Source: JBAOHV01 sp037045265
GTDB lineage: Bacteria; Actinomycetota; Acidimicrobiia; Acidimicrobiales; Microtrichaceae
DNA length: 64,000 bases
Direction: 5' to 3'
Assembly: GCA_037045265.1 (NCBI GenBank)
Contig: JBAOHV010000015.1
Location: 1-64,000 of the forward strand
Part shown: positions 48,057-58,520 of the stretch, one piece after another
How positions within the stretch are numbered: the first letter of the stretch is position 1
Layout of the letters: each line of letters starts with the position of its first letter
The notes under the pieces: generated by a model
Databases searched by the model: none
What the model saw: only the letters and a program-made list of their open reading frames with translations
What the model was told of the DNA's origin: nothing
Position numbers and translations under genes: made by a program

Positions 48057-49356
48057 TCAGATCCGGGCGTCCACCAGGGCGTCCAGGTCGCCCGGACCCA
48101 CGATCGAGCGGACCACGGCGCCGTCGAAGATCTGACGGGCGAGCGAAGCGACGGCATCGAGATCGATCGCGTCGACGCAAGCCAGATGTTCCGGCAGCGA
48201 GCTCACCCGTCCGCGCAGGGTCTCGGAGAGACCGAGGCGTGCACCGCGGGTGCTCGTGTCCTCCAACCCGAGCAGCAACGATCCGCGGCATGGAGCGCTG
48301 CGCCCGCGCCAGCTCCTCGGCGCTCACGCCACCACCGGCCAGGCGGGCCAGCTCGCCGTGCACCAGGTCGACCACGCGGAGCGCCTTCGATGGCGTCGTC
48401 GCGCAGGCGACGCTCAGGACGCCTGCATCCGTGTACTGCGAAACGGCCGAGCCGATCGAGTAGGTGAGACCGTGCTCCTCGCGGACCGTCTGGAACAGCC
48501 GGCTGGAAGGACCCGCGCCGAGCACGTGGTTGAGCACGGCGAGCGCATAGCGGTCCTCGTCGCGAGCGCCTGCGGTCCTCCACCCCCAGGACATGTGGAC
48601 CAGCTCACCAGGGTCGTGTTCGATGATCACAGCGGACACCGCCTGCCCCGGACTCGATCGAAGCGGGCGTTCACCCACCGGGTCGTTGTCCAGGCGGATC
48701 GCGACCTGCTCAGCGAGCCTGTCGTGATCGACAGCGCCCGCACAAGTCACCACCAGGTTGCACGGGCGGTAGAAGTTGCCGAAGAAGGCAGCGACGTCAT
48801 CCCGGGTCATCCCCGAGATGCTCATGCTGGTCCCAAGGACCTCACGTCCAAGCGGATGTCCGGGGAACAGCGCCTCGAAGAGCCGTACTCCGACCACGTC
48901 CTCGGGATCGTCCTCGGCCGCAGCGAGCTCCTCGAGGATCACCTCTCGCTCGGCATCGAACTCCTCGGCCCGTAGCGCCGGAGCGGCGACGACGTCGAGC
49001 AGCATGTCGAGCGCCGTGTCGATCTCGACCGCGGGGACCCGGGCGTAGAACGACGTGTACTCACTCGAGGTGTAGGCGTTCATGTCGCCGCCGACCTCGT
49101 CGATCCCTGCTGCTAGGTCCCTCGCACTGCGACGCTCGGTGCCCTTGAACAAGAGGTGCTCCAGGAAGTGCGACGCGCCCGAGTGCTCCTCGGTTTCGTC
49201 ACGCCCACCGACGCCCACCCAGACGGCGAGCGTCGCGGCGTTCGATCCGGGGACCGAGTCGGTCAACACCCGCAGACCGTGCGGCAGCTCGGTCCGACGA
49301 ACGTCATCGACGGGCGGTGGGAGTGCCACCGCCCGTCGACCGGAGATGTGCTCCAT
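48057..49356 (-). CDS. M16-family zinc peptidase, frameshifted near C-terminus
   Basis: About 433 residues, typical single M16 unit found after pnp in Actinobacteria. HFLEHLLFKGTERRSARDLA is the inverted zinc motif HxxEH; the distal ligand Glu is in EREVILEELAAAEDD; NAYTSSEYTSFYARV and AFFGNFYRPCNLVVTCAGAV follow; VREEHGLTYSIGSAVSQYTD and VDLVHGELARLAGGGVSAEE make up the second half. A frame change near 48280 leads to RGSLLLGLEDTSTRGARLG-like helix and the end LDALVDARI at 48057. Start ATG 49356 after the pnp stop; longer frames extend into pnp. Substrate unknown; may process peptides. Confidence 0.87.
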
Positions 49357-49393
49357 CAGCTGACCGACATGGGGCCACGCCGCTCGGCACGAC

Positions 49394-51857
49394 TCACCGG
49401 CGTCGACGACCTCCGCCGTTCCCGCCTCGTGAGTTGCGATCGCCACCGCGCCCACCGGAGCGTGCCGGTGCCGGGCCGAGATCACCGAATGCCGCGGTGA
49501 GCTCGGCGTCGAAGGCATCGGCGAAGTTCAACTCGCGTCGTGCAGCATCTGAGCTGCTGCCCTGGTCAGCGGCGACGGAGGAGCCGACGCCGGCCCCACC
49601 GTCACTCGCTTTTGGGGCGAGCTCCTCGACGAGGGCGAGCGAGATCTTGCCGTTGGGGTCGATGTCGTCGACCCTGACCTTGACCGGATCACCCAGGTCG
49701 ACCACGTCCTCGACACGGTCGATGCGCTTGCCGCTGCCCAGCTTCGAGATGTGCAGCAGGCCGTCGCGCCCCGGGAGGATGTTGACGAACGCACCGAACT
49801 TGGTGATGTTCACCACCCGGCCGTCATAGATCTCGCCCACATCGGCGGTCGGTGGATCCAGGATCAGCTTGATCTGACGCTCGGCCTCCTGCATCGCACC
49901 TGCGTCGACCGAAGCGATCGCCACCGTACCGACCATGCCGTCGTCGTCCACGCTGATGTTGGCGCCGGTCTCGGCCTGGATCGCGTTGATGACCTTGCCC
50001 TTGGGTCCGATTACCTCGCCGATCTTGTCGATCGGGATCTCGAAGCTGATGATCTTCGGAGCTGTCTCGGCCACATCGTCACGCGGTGCGGCGATCGCCG
50101 ATGTCATGACGTCGAGGATCGCCAGACGTGCTTCCTTGGCCTGCTCGAGTGCTGCAGCGAGCACATCGGCGGGGATGCCGTCGATCTTGGTGTCGAGCTG
50201 CAGTGCCGTCACGAACTCGGCGGTGCCGGCGACCTTGAAGTCCATGTCACCGAAAGCGTCCTCGGCACCGAGGATGTCGGTCAGCGTGACGTACTGGCCA
50301 TCGGCGTACACGAGCCCCATGGCGATGCCGGCGACCGGAGCCTTGATCGGCACGCCGGCGTCCATCAGCGACAGCGTCGAGCCGCACACCGACGCCATCG
50401 AGGTCGAGCCGTTGGATGACGAGCACCTCGGACACGAGCCGGATCGTGTAGGGGAACTCCTCGAGGGAAGGCACGACCGGGAACACAGCCCGCTCCGCCA
50501 GGGCAGCCATGGCCGATCTCGCGGCGCTTCGGGCCGCGCATGAACCCGGGCTCGCCGGTGGAGAACGGCGGGAAGTTGTAGTGGTGCAGGTAGCGCTTGC
50601 GCGTGACCGGATCGATCCCGTCGATCATCTGGTCCATCTTGGCCATGCCGAGCGTCGCACACGTTGAGCACCTGGGTCTCGCCACGCTGGAACAGACCGG
50701 TGCCGTGCGCCGTGGGCAGGACCGACACCTCGGCCGACAGCGGACGTAGATCCCTGGGCGCCGCGGCCGTCGATGCGTGCACCCTCGGAGACGATCCGCG
50801 AACGCACGAGTGGCCTTGGACAGAGAACGGAATGCGTTGCCTTGGTCTGCTTCGTGGCCAGTGCGGTGGCCGAAGCGGCGGGCTCGCCGGCCTCGACAGC
50901 TGCCTCGACGAGCCCAGGAACGATGCGCCCGATCAGGTCGTCACGCAGAGCCGATTCGGCATGGCTGCGCTCGGCCTTGTCGGCGATCTGCATGATCTCG
51001 GCGATGCGCTGACCGCCGAGCGACTCCACCGCGGCGTAGATCTCGGGGGTGTAGTCGACCTGGACCTCGTAGTCCATGGTCCCGATCTCGCCGCGCTTCG
51101 GCCACGACAGCGGCGACCAGGGCTGCGCTGGAGCTCGATCGATGTCGGATGATCCAACGTCTTCGACTCGTCGAGTGCCGAAGCGAGCGCTGCCTCGTCG
51201 ACCTTGGGGGCGCCGTCTCGTGGTACATGCCCCAGGCTGCTTCGGTGCCACCGGCCTCGACCATCATGACGGCGACGTCACCGTCGTCGAGCTGCACGTC
51301 CTGCGACGACGATCTCGAAGCTGGACGCGGTCGCTCTCCTCGTAGGTGGGGTGCGGGATCCAGTTGCCCTCCGCGGTCGTAGGCCAGCCGCACAGCGCCG
51401 ATCGGCCCGTCGAAGGGCATGCCGGAGATCATCAGGGCGGCCGACGCACCGTTGATCGCCAGGACGTCGTACGGGTTGACCTGATCGGCGCCGAGCACGG
51501 TGCCGACCACGTGGACCTCGTTGCGGAACCCGTCGGGGAACGACGGGCGCAGCGGGCGGTCGATCAAGCGGCAGGTGAGGATCGCCGACTCCGGTGCGCG
51601 CCCCTCACGACGGAAGAACGAACCGGGGATCTTGCCCGCGGCGTACATCCGCTCCTCGATGTCCACCGTCAGCGGGAAGAAGTCGATGCCTTCACGCACG
51701 TGTCCTGGCTGCGGTGGCAGTCATCAGGATCCGGGTGTCACCCAGTTCCGGCGAGAACTGCGCCACCGGCGAGTCCTGCCAGCTTTCCGGTCTCGAGCGA
51801 GATCGTCTTGTCGTCGTTGTCGCCCACCGGCGCCGTGACGCGTACTTCTGTGGCCAT
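49394..51857 (-). CDS. pnp: Polyribonucleotide nucleotidyltransferase, frameshifted in first half
   Basis: Phosphorolytic 3'-5' exoribonuclease of RNA turnover. Fragments in order: REGIDFFPLTVDIEERMYAA and FFRREGRAPESAILTCRLID (RNase PH 1), LRPSFPDGFRNEVHVVGTVL, RDDLIGRIVPGLVEAAVEAG (linker helices), RLVSEVL / ASVCGSTLSLMDAG (RNase PH 2), IPIDKIGEVIGPKGKVINAI (KH), DGRVVNITKFGAFVNILPGR and LLHISKLGS (S1). About 821 codons; the family is about 740, so N- or C-terminal tails exist (an Arg/Gly-rich tail ends GGGRRRR). ATG at 51857 follows the strong site GAAGGAGG. At least six frame changes lie between 51710 and 50400. Confidence 0.93.
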
Positions 51858-51998
51858 CTGGCCCTCCTTCGGTCCCCCTCGGGACCGTCTGGTGCGACCT
51901 TCCTCGCCGCACTCTTCTCTATTTGGATGTGTGCGGGGCAGGCTACCCGAGAACCTGTGAAGGTCGTGGACCGTGCCCGGTGACCGCCGCTACGCGCA

Positions 51999-52022
51999 CC
52001 GGCCGGCCTTCAGGCCGGCCGG
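51999..52022 (-). promoter_or_regulatory. Perfect 11-bp inverted repeat between rpsO and pnp
   Basis: CCGGCCGGCCT and its complement AGGCCGGCCGG flank two bases, 24 nt in all, in the 188-base rpsO-pnp gap. It lies 24 bases after the rpsO stop. No U run follows in the direction of transcription, so a strong intrinsic terminator is unlikely; in other bacteria this gap contains an RNA hairpin cut by RNase III and used for pnp autocontrol. The equivalent role here is an inference. Confidence 0.75.
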
Positions 52023-52045
52023 GAGCTTTGCAGTAGCTGGCGTCG

Positions 52046-52327
52046 TCAGCGACGAAGGCCGAGCTCAGCGATGATCGAGCGGTACCGCTCGATGTCGTTC
52101 TTCTTCAGGTAGTCGAGGAAGCGGCGGCGACGGCCGACGAGCATGAGTAGACCACGACGGGAGTGGTGGTCCTTCTTGTGCGACTTGAGATGCTCGGTCA
52201 GGTGGTTGATGCGATCGGTCAGCAGCGCGATCTGCACCTCGGGAGAGCCGGTGTCCGACTCGTCCTTGCCGAACCGGGCGATGGTGTCGGCCTTGGCCGG
52301 CAGGTTGGTGGGCTGTCGATTGCCCAT
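52046..52327 (-). CDS. rpsO: 30S ribosomal protein S15
   Basis: Binds the central domain of 16S rRNA and helps bridge the subunits. 93 residues, normal length, intact: FGKDESDTGSPEVQIALLTD, RINHLTEHLKSHKKDHHSRR and GLLMLVGRRRRFLDYLKKND are the signature. ATG at 52327 with GGAGG nine bases upstream. It is followed by pnp, as in most bacteria. The 114-base gap upstream contains an inverted repeat (ACGATCCG at 52380-52387 and CGGATCGT at 52391-52398) that may end the hydrolase transcript. Confidence 0.98.
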   Translation of the reverse strand: MGNRQPTNLPAKADTIARFGKDESDTGSPEVQIALLTDRINHLTEHLKSHKKDHHSRRGLLMLVGRRRRFLDYLKKNDIERYRSIIAELGLRR

Positions 52328-52379
52328 GTGGGGGTACCTCCGTGGATGGGTGTCTGACCCTGCCCCTTCGACCGATCGG

Positions 52380-52398
52380 ACGATCCGGCTCGGATCGT
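52380..52398 (-). terminator. Inverted repeat between hydrolase gene and rpsO
   Basis: ACGATCCG and CGGATCGT form an 8-bp stem with a GCT loop, 52 bases upstream of the rpsO start and about 45 bases after the hydrolase stop. The next bases downstream are not a U run, so its role as terminator is uncertain; an operator or promoter-proximal site for rpsO is an alternative. Confidence 0.45.
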
Positions 52399-52441
52399 GA
52401 CGCGCAGAGGAGCGGTCCGGCGCACGCCGGAAGAGGACAAG

Positions 52442-53584
52442 CTAGCTGCTCGCGTGCTCGACGTGCCAGCTGTACTTCGGCTTGCGGTGACGCCCGACAC
52501 GGATCCGCCGCGGATCACCCGGCGACAGAGCGAAGACCTTCGCGTCCGGTCTGTAGCAGACGGCTTCGACGTCTTCGAGGGTCGGGTGCTTCTTACGTAC
52601 ACCAGCAGCCCGTAGAGACCGTCGGATCCCGTCGCCCAGCTCGGCGGCGAGCAACTCGGCGACGATCGCCGGCAGCGCCTCGGGGTCGCGCAGCATCCAG
52701 GAGTGTCCCGCACCCTCGATGGTGACGAGTACCCCGTCGGTCCGCTTGACCGTGTCGCGGGCGGTGCGGTGTGGAACGGCCAGGTCCATGGACCCGTGGA
52801 GAACGAAGACCGGTATGTCGTGAGCAGCGATCTCGTCCAGTGCGTAGCGACTGGAGCGTGTCCGCAGGATGCTGAGCATCGGACCGAGGAGGCGCCACGG
52901 CTGGACCATGTGGCCGGCCAGGGTCGGAGCCACAAGGCGGATCAGCTTCGCTGCCTGACGCGGGTCGCTGAAGGTCGGCATGATCGAAAGCGAGTCGATG
53001 AGCAGCACACCGCCGACCGCCCCGAGCAACGGCGGCGCCACACGGAACAGGTAGACCATGCGGTCCCATGTATCGCCGACGATCGCGTCGATCAACACGA
53101 CCCCCATCACCCGATCGGGGTGCTTGGCGGCCATGCGGGTGATCAGTTGGCCGCCCATCGAGTGGCCGGCGAGCACGAACCGCTCGAGGCCCAGTTCGTC
53201 GACGGCCCGAGCCAGCAGGTCCGCGTAGTCGTTCAGGTTCTGGCCGCTCAGGGGCAGGCCCTGGGTCGCTCCATGACCGGCGGTGTCGATGGCTATGACA
53301 CGGAACCCCATCTTGACCAGGCGCGACAACGACTGCGCGTAGAGGAACCCCTCGACCGAGAAGCCGTGTACGACCACCAGCGGCACGCCGCGGCCTGCGA
53401 CAGTCACCCCGACCAGATGGCCGTCGGACAGTTCGATCTGGTGTCGGGCGAGGCGCGGGGCCTCGACCGAGTTCGTCGCCAGCGGCTCGTCGAGGACCGG
53501 GCCCTGGATCGGCTCGACGACCTCGGTCGAACCCTTCACCACGGCTGCTGTCGCCACCTTGCCCGCATCGGTCACTGACTTCAT
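52442..53584 (-). CDS. Alpha/beta hydrolase-fold protein
   Basis: 380 residues, cytoplasmic. VPLVVVHGFSVEGFLYAQSL gives the oxyanion HG; FVLAGHSMGGQLITRMAAK the nucleophile Ser in GHSMG; FVLHGSMDLAVPHRTARDT the acid Asp; IEGAGHSWMLRDPEALP the His. About 60 N-terminal residues precede the fold, and a C-terminal extension (about 320-380) with DVEAVCYRPDAKVFALSPG and a basic tail has no parallel known to me. Ester, lactone or epoxide substrate cannot be told. Lies between ribF and rpsO, where other actinobacteria do not consistently have such a gene. Confidence 0.88.
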   Translation of the reverse strand: MKSVTDAGKVATAAVVKGSTEVVEPIQGPVLDEPLATNSVEAPRLARHQIELSDGHLVGVTVAGRGVPLVVVHGFSVEGFLYAQSLSRLVKMGFRVIAIDTAGHGATQGLPLSGQNLNDYADLLARAVDELGLERFVLAGHSMGGQLITRMAAKHPDRVMGVVLIDAIVGDTWDRMVYLFRVAPPLLGAVGGVLLIDSLSIMPTFSDPRQAAKLIRLVAPTLAGHMVQPWRLLGPMLSILRTRSSRYALDEIAAHDIPVFVLHGSMDLAVPHRTARDTVKRTDGVLVTIEGAGHSWMLRDPEALPAIVAELLAAELGDGIRRSLRAAGVRKKHPTLEDVEAVCYRPDAKVFALSPGDPRRIRVGRHRKPKYSWHVEHASS

Positions 53585-53632
53585 GCCACGACCACCGTAC
53601 CGCGACTGGTCGCCGAAACGGTGTGACCGGGC

Positions 53633-54595
53633 TCAGGCGCCGAGAAGTTGCCGGGCCGCGTCGCAGTCCGCGCGCAGATGGGAGGCGAGTTCGTCGACGG
53701 AGGCGAAACGCGCATCGGGACGGATCCTGTGCGTGAAGCGCACCGACACCGCCTCGCCGTAGAGGTCTCCGGAGAAGTCGAGGATGTGGACCTCGAGAAG
53801 CGTCATCGCCCGGTCGTCGTAGAAGGTCGGGCGCTTGCCGACGTATATGGCCGCGGGCAGCAGCGCTCCGGGCGCGCTGTCCGCGCGTTCGAGCCAACCT
53901 GCGTAGATACCGTCACCGGGCATCAGCATCTCGTCGGGAATGGCCACGTTCGCCGTCGGGAATCCGAGCGTCCTCCCCCGCCGATCGCCCGGCACCACCG
54001 TGCCCCGCATCTCATGGGGTCTGCCGAGCATCAGGTTGGCATCGATCAGCCGGCCCTCGTGCAGTGCTCGACGGATCGCGGTCGACGACACCTGGGCGTC
54101 ATCGCGCGCCGCGTTCCCGTCGGAGCCGACGAGCTTGTGGCCGAGCACGTCGAATCCCAGGCGCTCCCCCATCGCCTCGAGCAGCGCCACGTTCCCCTGG
54201 CGGTTGTGGCCGAAGTGGAAGTCCTCCCCCACGACCACCGAGCGGGCTCGGAGACAACCGACCAGGACCGACTCGACGAAGTGCTCGGCCTCTTCCTCTG
54301 CTCGACGCTCATCGAAGGTGACCAGGAGCGTGTAGTCGAGCCCGGTCGCCCCCAGCAGCTCGAGCTTCTGATCCAGATCCGTGAGCAGGAGCGGGGCGGA
54401 GTCCGGGCGGATCACCTGCGCCGGGTGCCGGTCGAAGGTCACGACAGCACTCCTGCGCCCCTCGGCAGCCGAGCGTGCGCGCACCTCGCCGATGACGGCG
54501 CGGTGCCCCAGGTGCACGCCGTCGTAGGCGCCGATCGAGACGACCGTTCCCTCGGGCGGAGTGGGGCAGGGGTCGCTGTCGGTCAGGATCTGCAC
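53633..54595 (-). CDS. ribF: Bifunctional riboflavin kinase/FAD synthetase
   Basis: Makes FMN from riboflavin and FAD from FMN. 320 residues. FAD synthetase domain: VVSIGAYDGVHLGHRAVIGE (HxGH nucleotidyltransferase motif), VVTFDRHPAQVIRPD, VVVGEDFHFGHNRQGN, and SSTAIRRALHEGRL. Riboflavin kinase domain from about 180: GRTLGFPTANVAIPDEMLMP (PTAN), GIYAGWLERA and LLEVHILDFSGDLYGEAVSV. ATG at 54595. The order rbfA-truB-ribF-rpsO-pnp is standard; a hydrolase gene interrupts it between ribF and rpsO. Confidence 0.96.
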   Translation of the reverse strand: MQILTDSDPCPTPPEGTVVSIGAYDGVHLGHRAVIGEVRARSAAEGRRSAVVTFDRHPAQVIRPDSAPLLLTDLDQKLELLGATGLDYTLLVTFDERRAEEEAEHFVESVLVGCLRARSVVVGEDFHFGHNRQGNVALLEAMGERLGFDVLGHKLVGSDGNAARDDAQVSSTAIRRALHEGRLIDANLMLGRPHEMRGTVVPGDRRGRTLGFPTANVAIPDEMLMPGDGIYAGWLERADSAPGALLPAAIYVGKRPTFYDDRAMTLLEVHILDFSGDLYGEAVSVRFTHRIRPDARFASVDELASHLRADCDAARQLLGA

Positions 54596-54613
54596 GGTCG
54601 AAACCTAGCCAGA

Positions 54614-55546
54614 TCAGCCGGAGAGCACGATTGCAGGTTTCACACGACCAGCGCTCCGGCGCTGATAGACCGCCAGCAGCGACCCGTCCTCGGCCAGCAC
54701 GCCCCAAGGGCCGTCCCCCACAACGAGGTCGGCGGCATCCGCGGGCCGTTCCCCACCTGACGATTCGCCGCTGAACAGCGCCTCGTCACCGAGCACCTGG
54801 CCGGTGCGCACCCTCGCGGCTGTGGCCTCATCGACGGTGACCAGGCGCAGGTGGCGCACGCCCTCACGCAGCGCCAGCAGCTCGAGTCCGTCGATATCCT
54901 TGGCCTCGTCCAGGTCGAAAGGTCCGACCGCCGTGCGTCGCAACGACGTGAGATGGGCGCCACCACCCAGTGCGGCGCCCAGGTCGGCAGCAAGTGACCG
55001 CACGTAGGTTCCCGACGAGCAGGTCACCTTCGCCGTCCAGACGAGCGCCTGATCAGTCGGCTCGACATCGAAACGCGTGACCTCGACGGGTCGCGCCGGT
55101 CGTTCCACCTGGACACCCTCGCGGGCCAACTCGTGCAGACGTCGCCCCTCGACCTTCAGAGCCGAGACCATCGGCGGAACCTGGAGGATGTTCCCGGTCA
55201 GGTCCGACGCGGCCATGCGGACGGAGCCGGGATCGAGGCCGGACATGTCGTGGATGCGGGTCACCTTGCCGTCGGCATCGAGGCTGTCGGTCTCGATGCC
55301 GAAACGGATCGTCGCCTCGTAGGACTTGGGGACACCGGTGATGAAGGTGAGCAGGCGGGTACCGCGACCGACACCGAGAACGAGCACGCCGGTCGCCATC
55401 GGGTCCAACGTCCCCGCGTGGCCGACACGCCTGGTGCCGAGCAGCCGACGGCATCGAGCGACGACGTCGTGACTCGTCCAGCCAGCGGGCTTGTCGACGA
55501 TGCAGATCCCGTCCGGCCCCGAGCCGAGGTCGGATCTAGGACCCAT
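54614..55546 (-). CDS. truB: tRNA pseudouridine synthase B
   Basis: Makes pseudouridine-55 in tRNA T loops. 310 residues. IVDKPAGWTSHDVVARCRRL, VGHAGTLDPMATGVLVLGVG (catalytic Asp in GTLDP), KSYEATIRFGIETDSLDADG, VTCSSGTYVRSLAADLG (second conserved motif), AHLTSLRRTAVGPFDLDEA. C-terminal PUA-like domain is short. ATG at 55546 overlaps the rbfA stop by 11 bases. Confidence 0.96.
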   Translation of the reverse strand: MGPRSDLGSGPDGICIVDKPAGWTSHDVVARCRRLLGTRRVGHAGTLDPMATGVLVLGVGRGTRLLTFITGVPKSYEATIRFGIETDSLDADGKVTRIHDMSGLDPGSVRMAASDLTGNILQVPPMVSALKVEGRRLHELAREGVQVERPARPVEVTRFDVEPTDQALVWTAKVTCSSGTYVRSLAADLGAALGGGAHLTSLRRTAVGPFDLDEAKDIDGLELLALREGVRHLRLVTVDEATAARVRTGQVLGDEALFSGESSGGERPADAADLVVGDGPWGVLAEDGSLLAVYQRRSAGRVKPAIVLSG

Positions 55547-56015
55547 CGGGCGACCCGTGGCCGTCCGGCCCGGCGGACCCATGCGGCTCCGGATCGCCGG
55601 ATCCCCCGGCGTCAGCGGTCCTCGCCTGCACATCGGCGGCGTTCGCGTCCTCGATCCCGCGGAGGATCTCATCGATCCGCAGCGCTGACGCGAGCACCGT
55701 GTCGGGCCGGAAGCGGATCTGAGGAGTGCGTCTGGCGTGGACCTCGCGGTTGACGACCTGCTGAACCTTCCAGCGTCGCTCCTCGAGGGCCTCGACCACC
55801 TCGTCGATGCGCCCCTCCTCCTCTGCCACCAGCGATGACCAGTAGACGTCGGCATGCTCCAACGCCCCGTCCACCGTCACCGCGGTGATCGTGACCATCT
55901 CCAGCCGCTCGTCCCCTATCCGCTCGAGCTCGGACGCGACGATCTCGCGCACCAACTCCGACACACGGTCGGTCCTGCTGAACTGTCGTGGGCGCGAAGG
56001 CCGCCGTCGTGCCAT
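55536..56015 (-). CDS. rbfA: Ribosome-binding factor A with C-terminal extension
   Basis: KH-fold factor for 30S maturation. 159 residues. RPRQFSRTDRVSELVREIVA starts the domain; MVTITAVTVDGALEHADVYW and RRWKVQQVVNREVHARRTPQ (then IRFRPD) are conserved; the final 40 residues (DVQARTADAGGSGDPEPHGS) form a disordered Gly/Pro/Ser-rich tail beyond the usual 115-125 residues. ATG at 56015 or GTG 56018. Divergent from the DUF4012 gene across 108 bases, in which I see no clear promoter hexamers. Confidence 0.94.
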   Translation of the reverse strand: MARRRPSRPRQFSRTDRVSELVREIVASELERIGDERLEMVTITAVTVDGALEHADVYWSSLVAEEEGRIDEVVEALEERRWKVQQVVNREVHARRTPQIRFRPDTVLASALRIDEILRGIEDANAADVQARTADAGGSGDPEPHGSAGPDGHGSPDGS

Positions 56016-56123
56016 CACGACATTGGTAGCACGACCAGCCGAACCGGACGCGTCGACTTCCCGACGTGGGCGGAATTGCCTCTGTACGGTCGCGGCACTC
56101 CACAGGGCAGACTGGTGCGGGAG

Positions 56124-58449
56124 ATGTCGAACGACACGGTTGTCCAGCTTCTCGAGCCGAGCGCGCCCGAGCCCCACCCGCGTCGACGACGCAGGTCCAC
56201 GTCGACGCGCTCACAGCGCATCGCCCTGGCGGTCGTGATCGCTCTGTCGATCTGCACCGCCGTCCTGTTCTGCGAAACTGCGCCGACCGGTAACGGGATC
56301 ATCGACGCGCTCTACCGATCGGCGCTCATCACTCTCACGGTCCTCGCCGGTGCCCGTGCGCGCCGCCGGGTGTTGCTCATATCGGCTGCTCTGGTGTCTG
56401 TGGGCACCGACGGGTGGACTGTGGTGCCTGCACTCATCGCTCTGGCCCTTTCGTTCGCTCTGGCGTGGATCGACCGTCGCGAGCGTGTCGCAGGTGGACT
56501 CGCCGGGGCTCTGATCGGCTACTGCGCCATGAACCTCGCCTGGCCAGCGTCGCCCGACGGAGCGACGGTCCTGCTCGCCGGCGCCGCTCTTCTGCCCCTC
56601 TGGGTCTCGGGCTACCGGGTCGCCAGACGCCAGACCCGTCGACTGGTACGAATGGTGGCCGCGGCGGCTGTCGTGATCATGCTGGTCGGAACACTGTCAG
56701 GCGTGGTTCTCGCAGCCACCCAGCGCAGCACCCTGGAGTCGGCCGCCGAGAGCACGGAATCTGCTGCAGCCGTCGTTGCTTCTGGCAGCACCAGCGGGTC
56801 GAGCGAGGACCTACGAGCCAGTGCGGAGAAGTTCGCCGAGGTCGCCGACGCTGCTGGATCGTGGTGGGCCACACCCGCCTCACTGGTGCCTGTCGTGGCA
56901 CAGAACACCCGAGCGATCCGAGCAGCGGCGTCGACCGGCGCCGACCTGAGTGGCGTTGCAGCGGACCTTGCCTCCGGGGTGGACTACGACGCTCTCGCAC
57001 GACCAGACGGGTCGCTCGACGTCCAGACGCTCGCCTCGTACGAGCCTCTGGCCAATGAGACCCACGCCACGGTGACCCAGGCCCGTTCCGACCTCGAAGC
57101 AGTCGCTTCGCCCTGGCTCGTAGCGCCGGTGGCCCAGCGCCTCGACGAGTACCTGGCGCACCTGGACAGAGCCGAATCCGCCACAGCCATCGCCGCGACC
57201 GCCACCGCCGAGCTGCCAGCGATGCTCGGCATGGACGGACCCAAGCGATACCTGCTGCTGCTCGGCAGCCCTGCCGAGGCCCGGGATCTGGGTGGCCACA
57301 TCGGCAACTGGGCGGAGCTGACCGCGGTCGACGGCCGCCTGGACGTGATCGAGGTGGGACAGCCCTACGAGCTGTTCGGACCGATGAGCGACAACCGCCC
57401 CTCTGTCAGCGAGGGTCTCGACCTTCCGGCCAGCCTCCTCGAGGTCGATCCCACCCGCTTCCCCCAGAACTGGGGGTCCTCACCTGACCTGAGCACCGTG
57501 GCACGTCTGGCCGCGGACCTGTTCCCCCAGGCCAGAGGAGGGGCACCGATCGACGGAGTCATCTATGCGGATCCCACGGCCTTCGCCGCTTTGCTGTCGG
57601 TCACCGGTCCGGTCACCGTCGGAGACACGACTCTCAGCGCCGACAACGCCGTCAAGTTCCTGACACGCGACCAGTACGCCGCAGAGGTTCCCGACCACGT
57701 CGTCAACGACCTCGTGCGCGGCGGGGCTCGATCGGCTGGCGTCCGAACAGCTCCCCGGGCCGACCAGCATCGCCAGGGCATTCGGCCCGTCGGTGCGAGC
57801 CGGTCATCTCCAGTTCGTGCTCACCGAGCCGGCCGACTCCGAGCTGCTTCGCCAGGTCGGTCTCGACCGCCCGCTGACCGCCCCGAGAGGAACGGATCTG
57901 GTCGCGGTGGTCAACAGGAACGCCAACCCTTCGAAGATCGACGCGTTCCTCGAGCGAACGATCGACTACCGCATCCGCTGGGACCCCGAGACGGGCGAGG
58001 CGACCACCCGGGTCGTGGTCACCATGCGCAACGGCGCACCCGGTGGCGGCTTGCCGGTCGAGTTCATAGGTGGACGTGTGGGCAACGACCCCGGCACGAA
58101 CCGGACGGAGCTGTCCGTCCTCAGTCGTTTCGATGCCATCGGGGCCATGCTCGACGGGGAGCAGCTGGCCCTCGGCCGACGAGAAGACATCAATGGTCTC
58201 CAGCGCTACACGGTCGCGGTCGACATCCCACCAGGAGGCTCTCGTACCGTCGTCCTGGACCTCGAAGGAGCGGTGGACCCTGGTCCTGAGTACCGGTTGA
58301 CGTGGTTCAGTCAGCCGCTACCCAACGCGGATCGCGCCCGGGTGATCGTCGAACCTGTCGGCACGACGCTGGTCGGCGGGCAGAGCAGCGCTGCCCATCC
58401 GCTCGACGACAGCCGCGTGCAGGTTCTCCGCTTCCTGGCCGCGACTTGA
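56124..58449 (+). CDS. DUF4012-domain membrane protein, frameshifted
   Basis: About 775 residues. A basic N-terminus (HPRRRRRSTSTRSQRIA) precedes about five hydrophobic helices: LAVVIALSICTAVLFCETAP, LITLTVLAGARARRRVLLIS, VVPALIALALSFALAWIDRR and, near 140-230, two more. A coiled-coil-like extracytoplasmic region follows (ATQRSTLESAAESTESAAAV). The DUF4012 part starts around 370 (GMDGPKRYLLLLGSPAEARD LGG) and continues IDGVIYADPTAFAALLSVTG, PVTVGDTTLSADNAVKFLT. An extra G in the run near 57722 breaks it; the restored frame reads LDRLASEQLPGPTSIARAFG and on to IPPGGSRTVVLDLEGAVDPG. ATG at 56124 follows GCGGGAG. DUF4012 function is unknown; some members occur with surface polysaccharide genes. 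Confidence 0.8.
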
Positions 58450-58520
58450 TCCCCTGCGCACGATTAAGGCCATGATCCAGCAGTAACCACCGGGCAGATC
58501 AGCCCAAATACTGGACTCCG

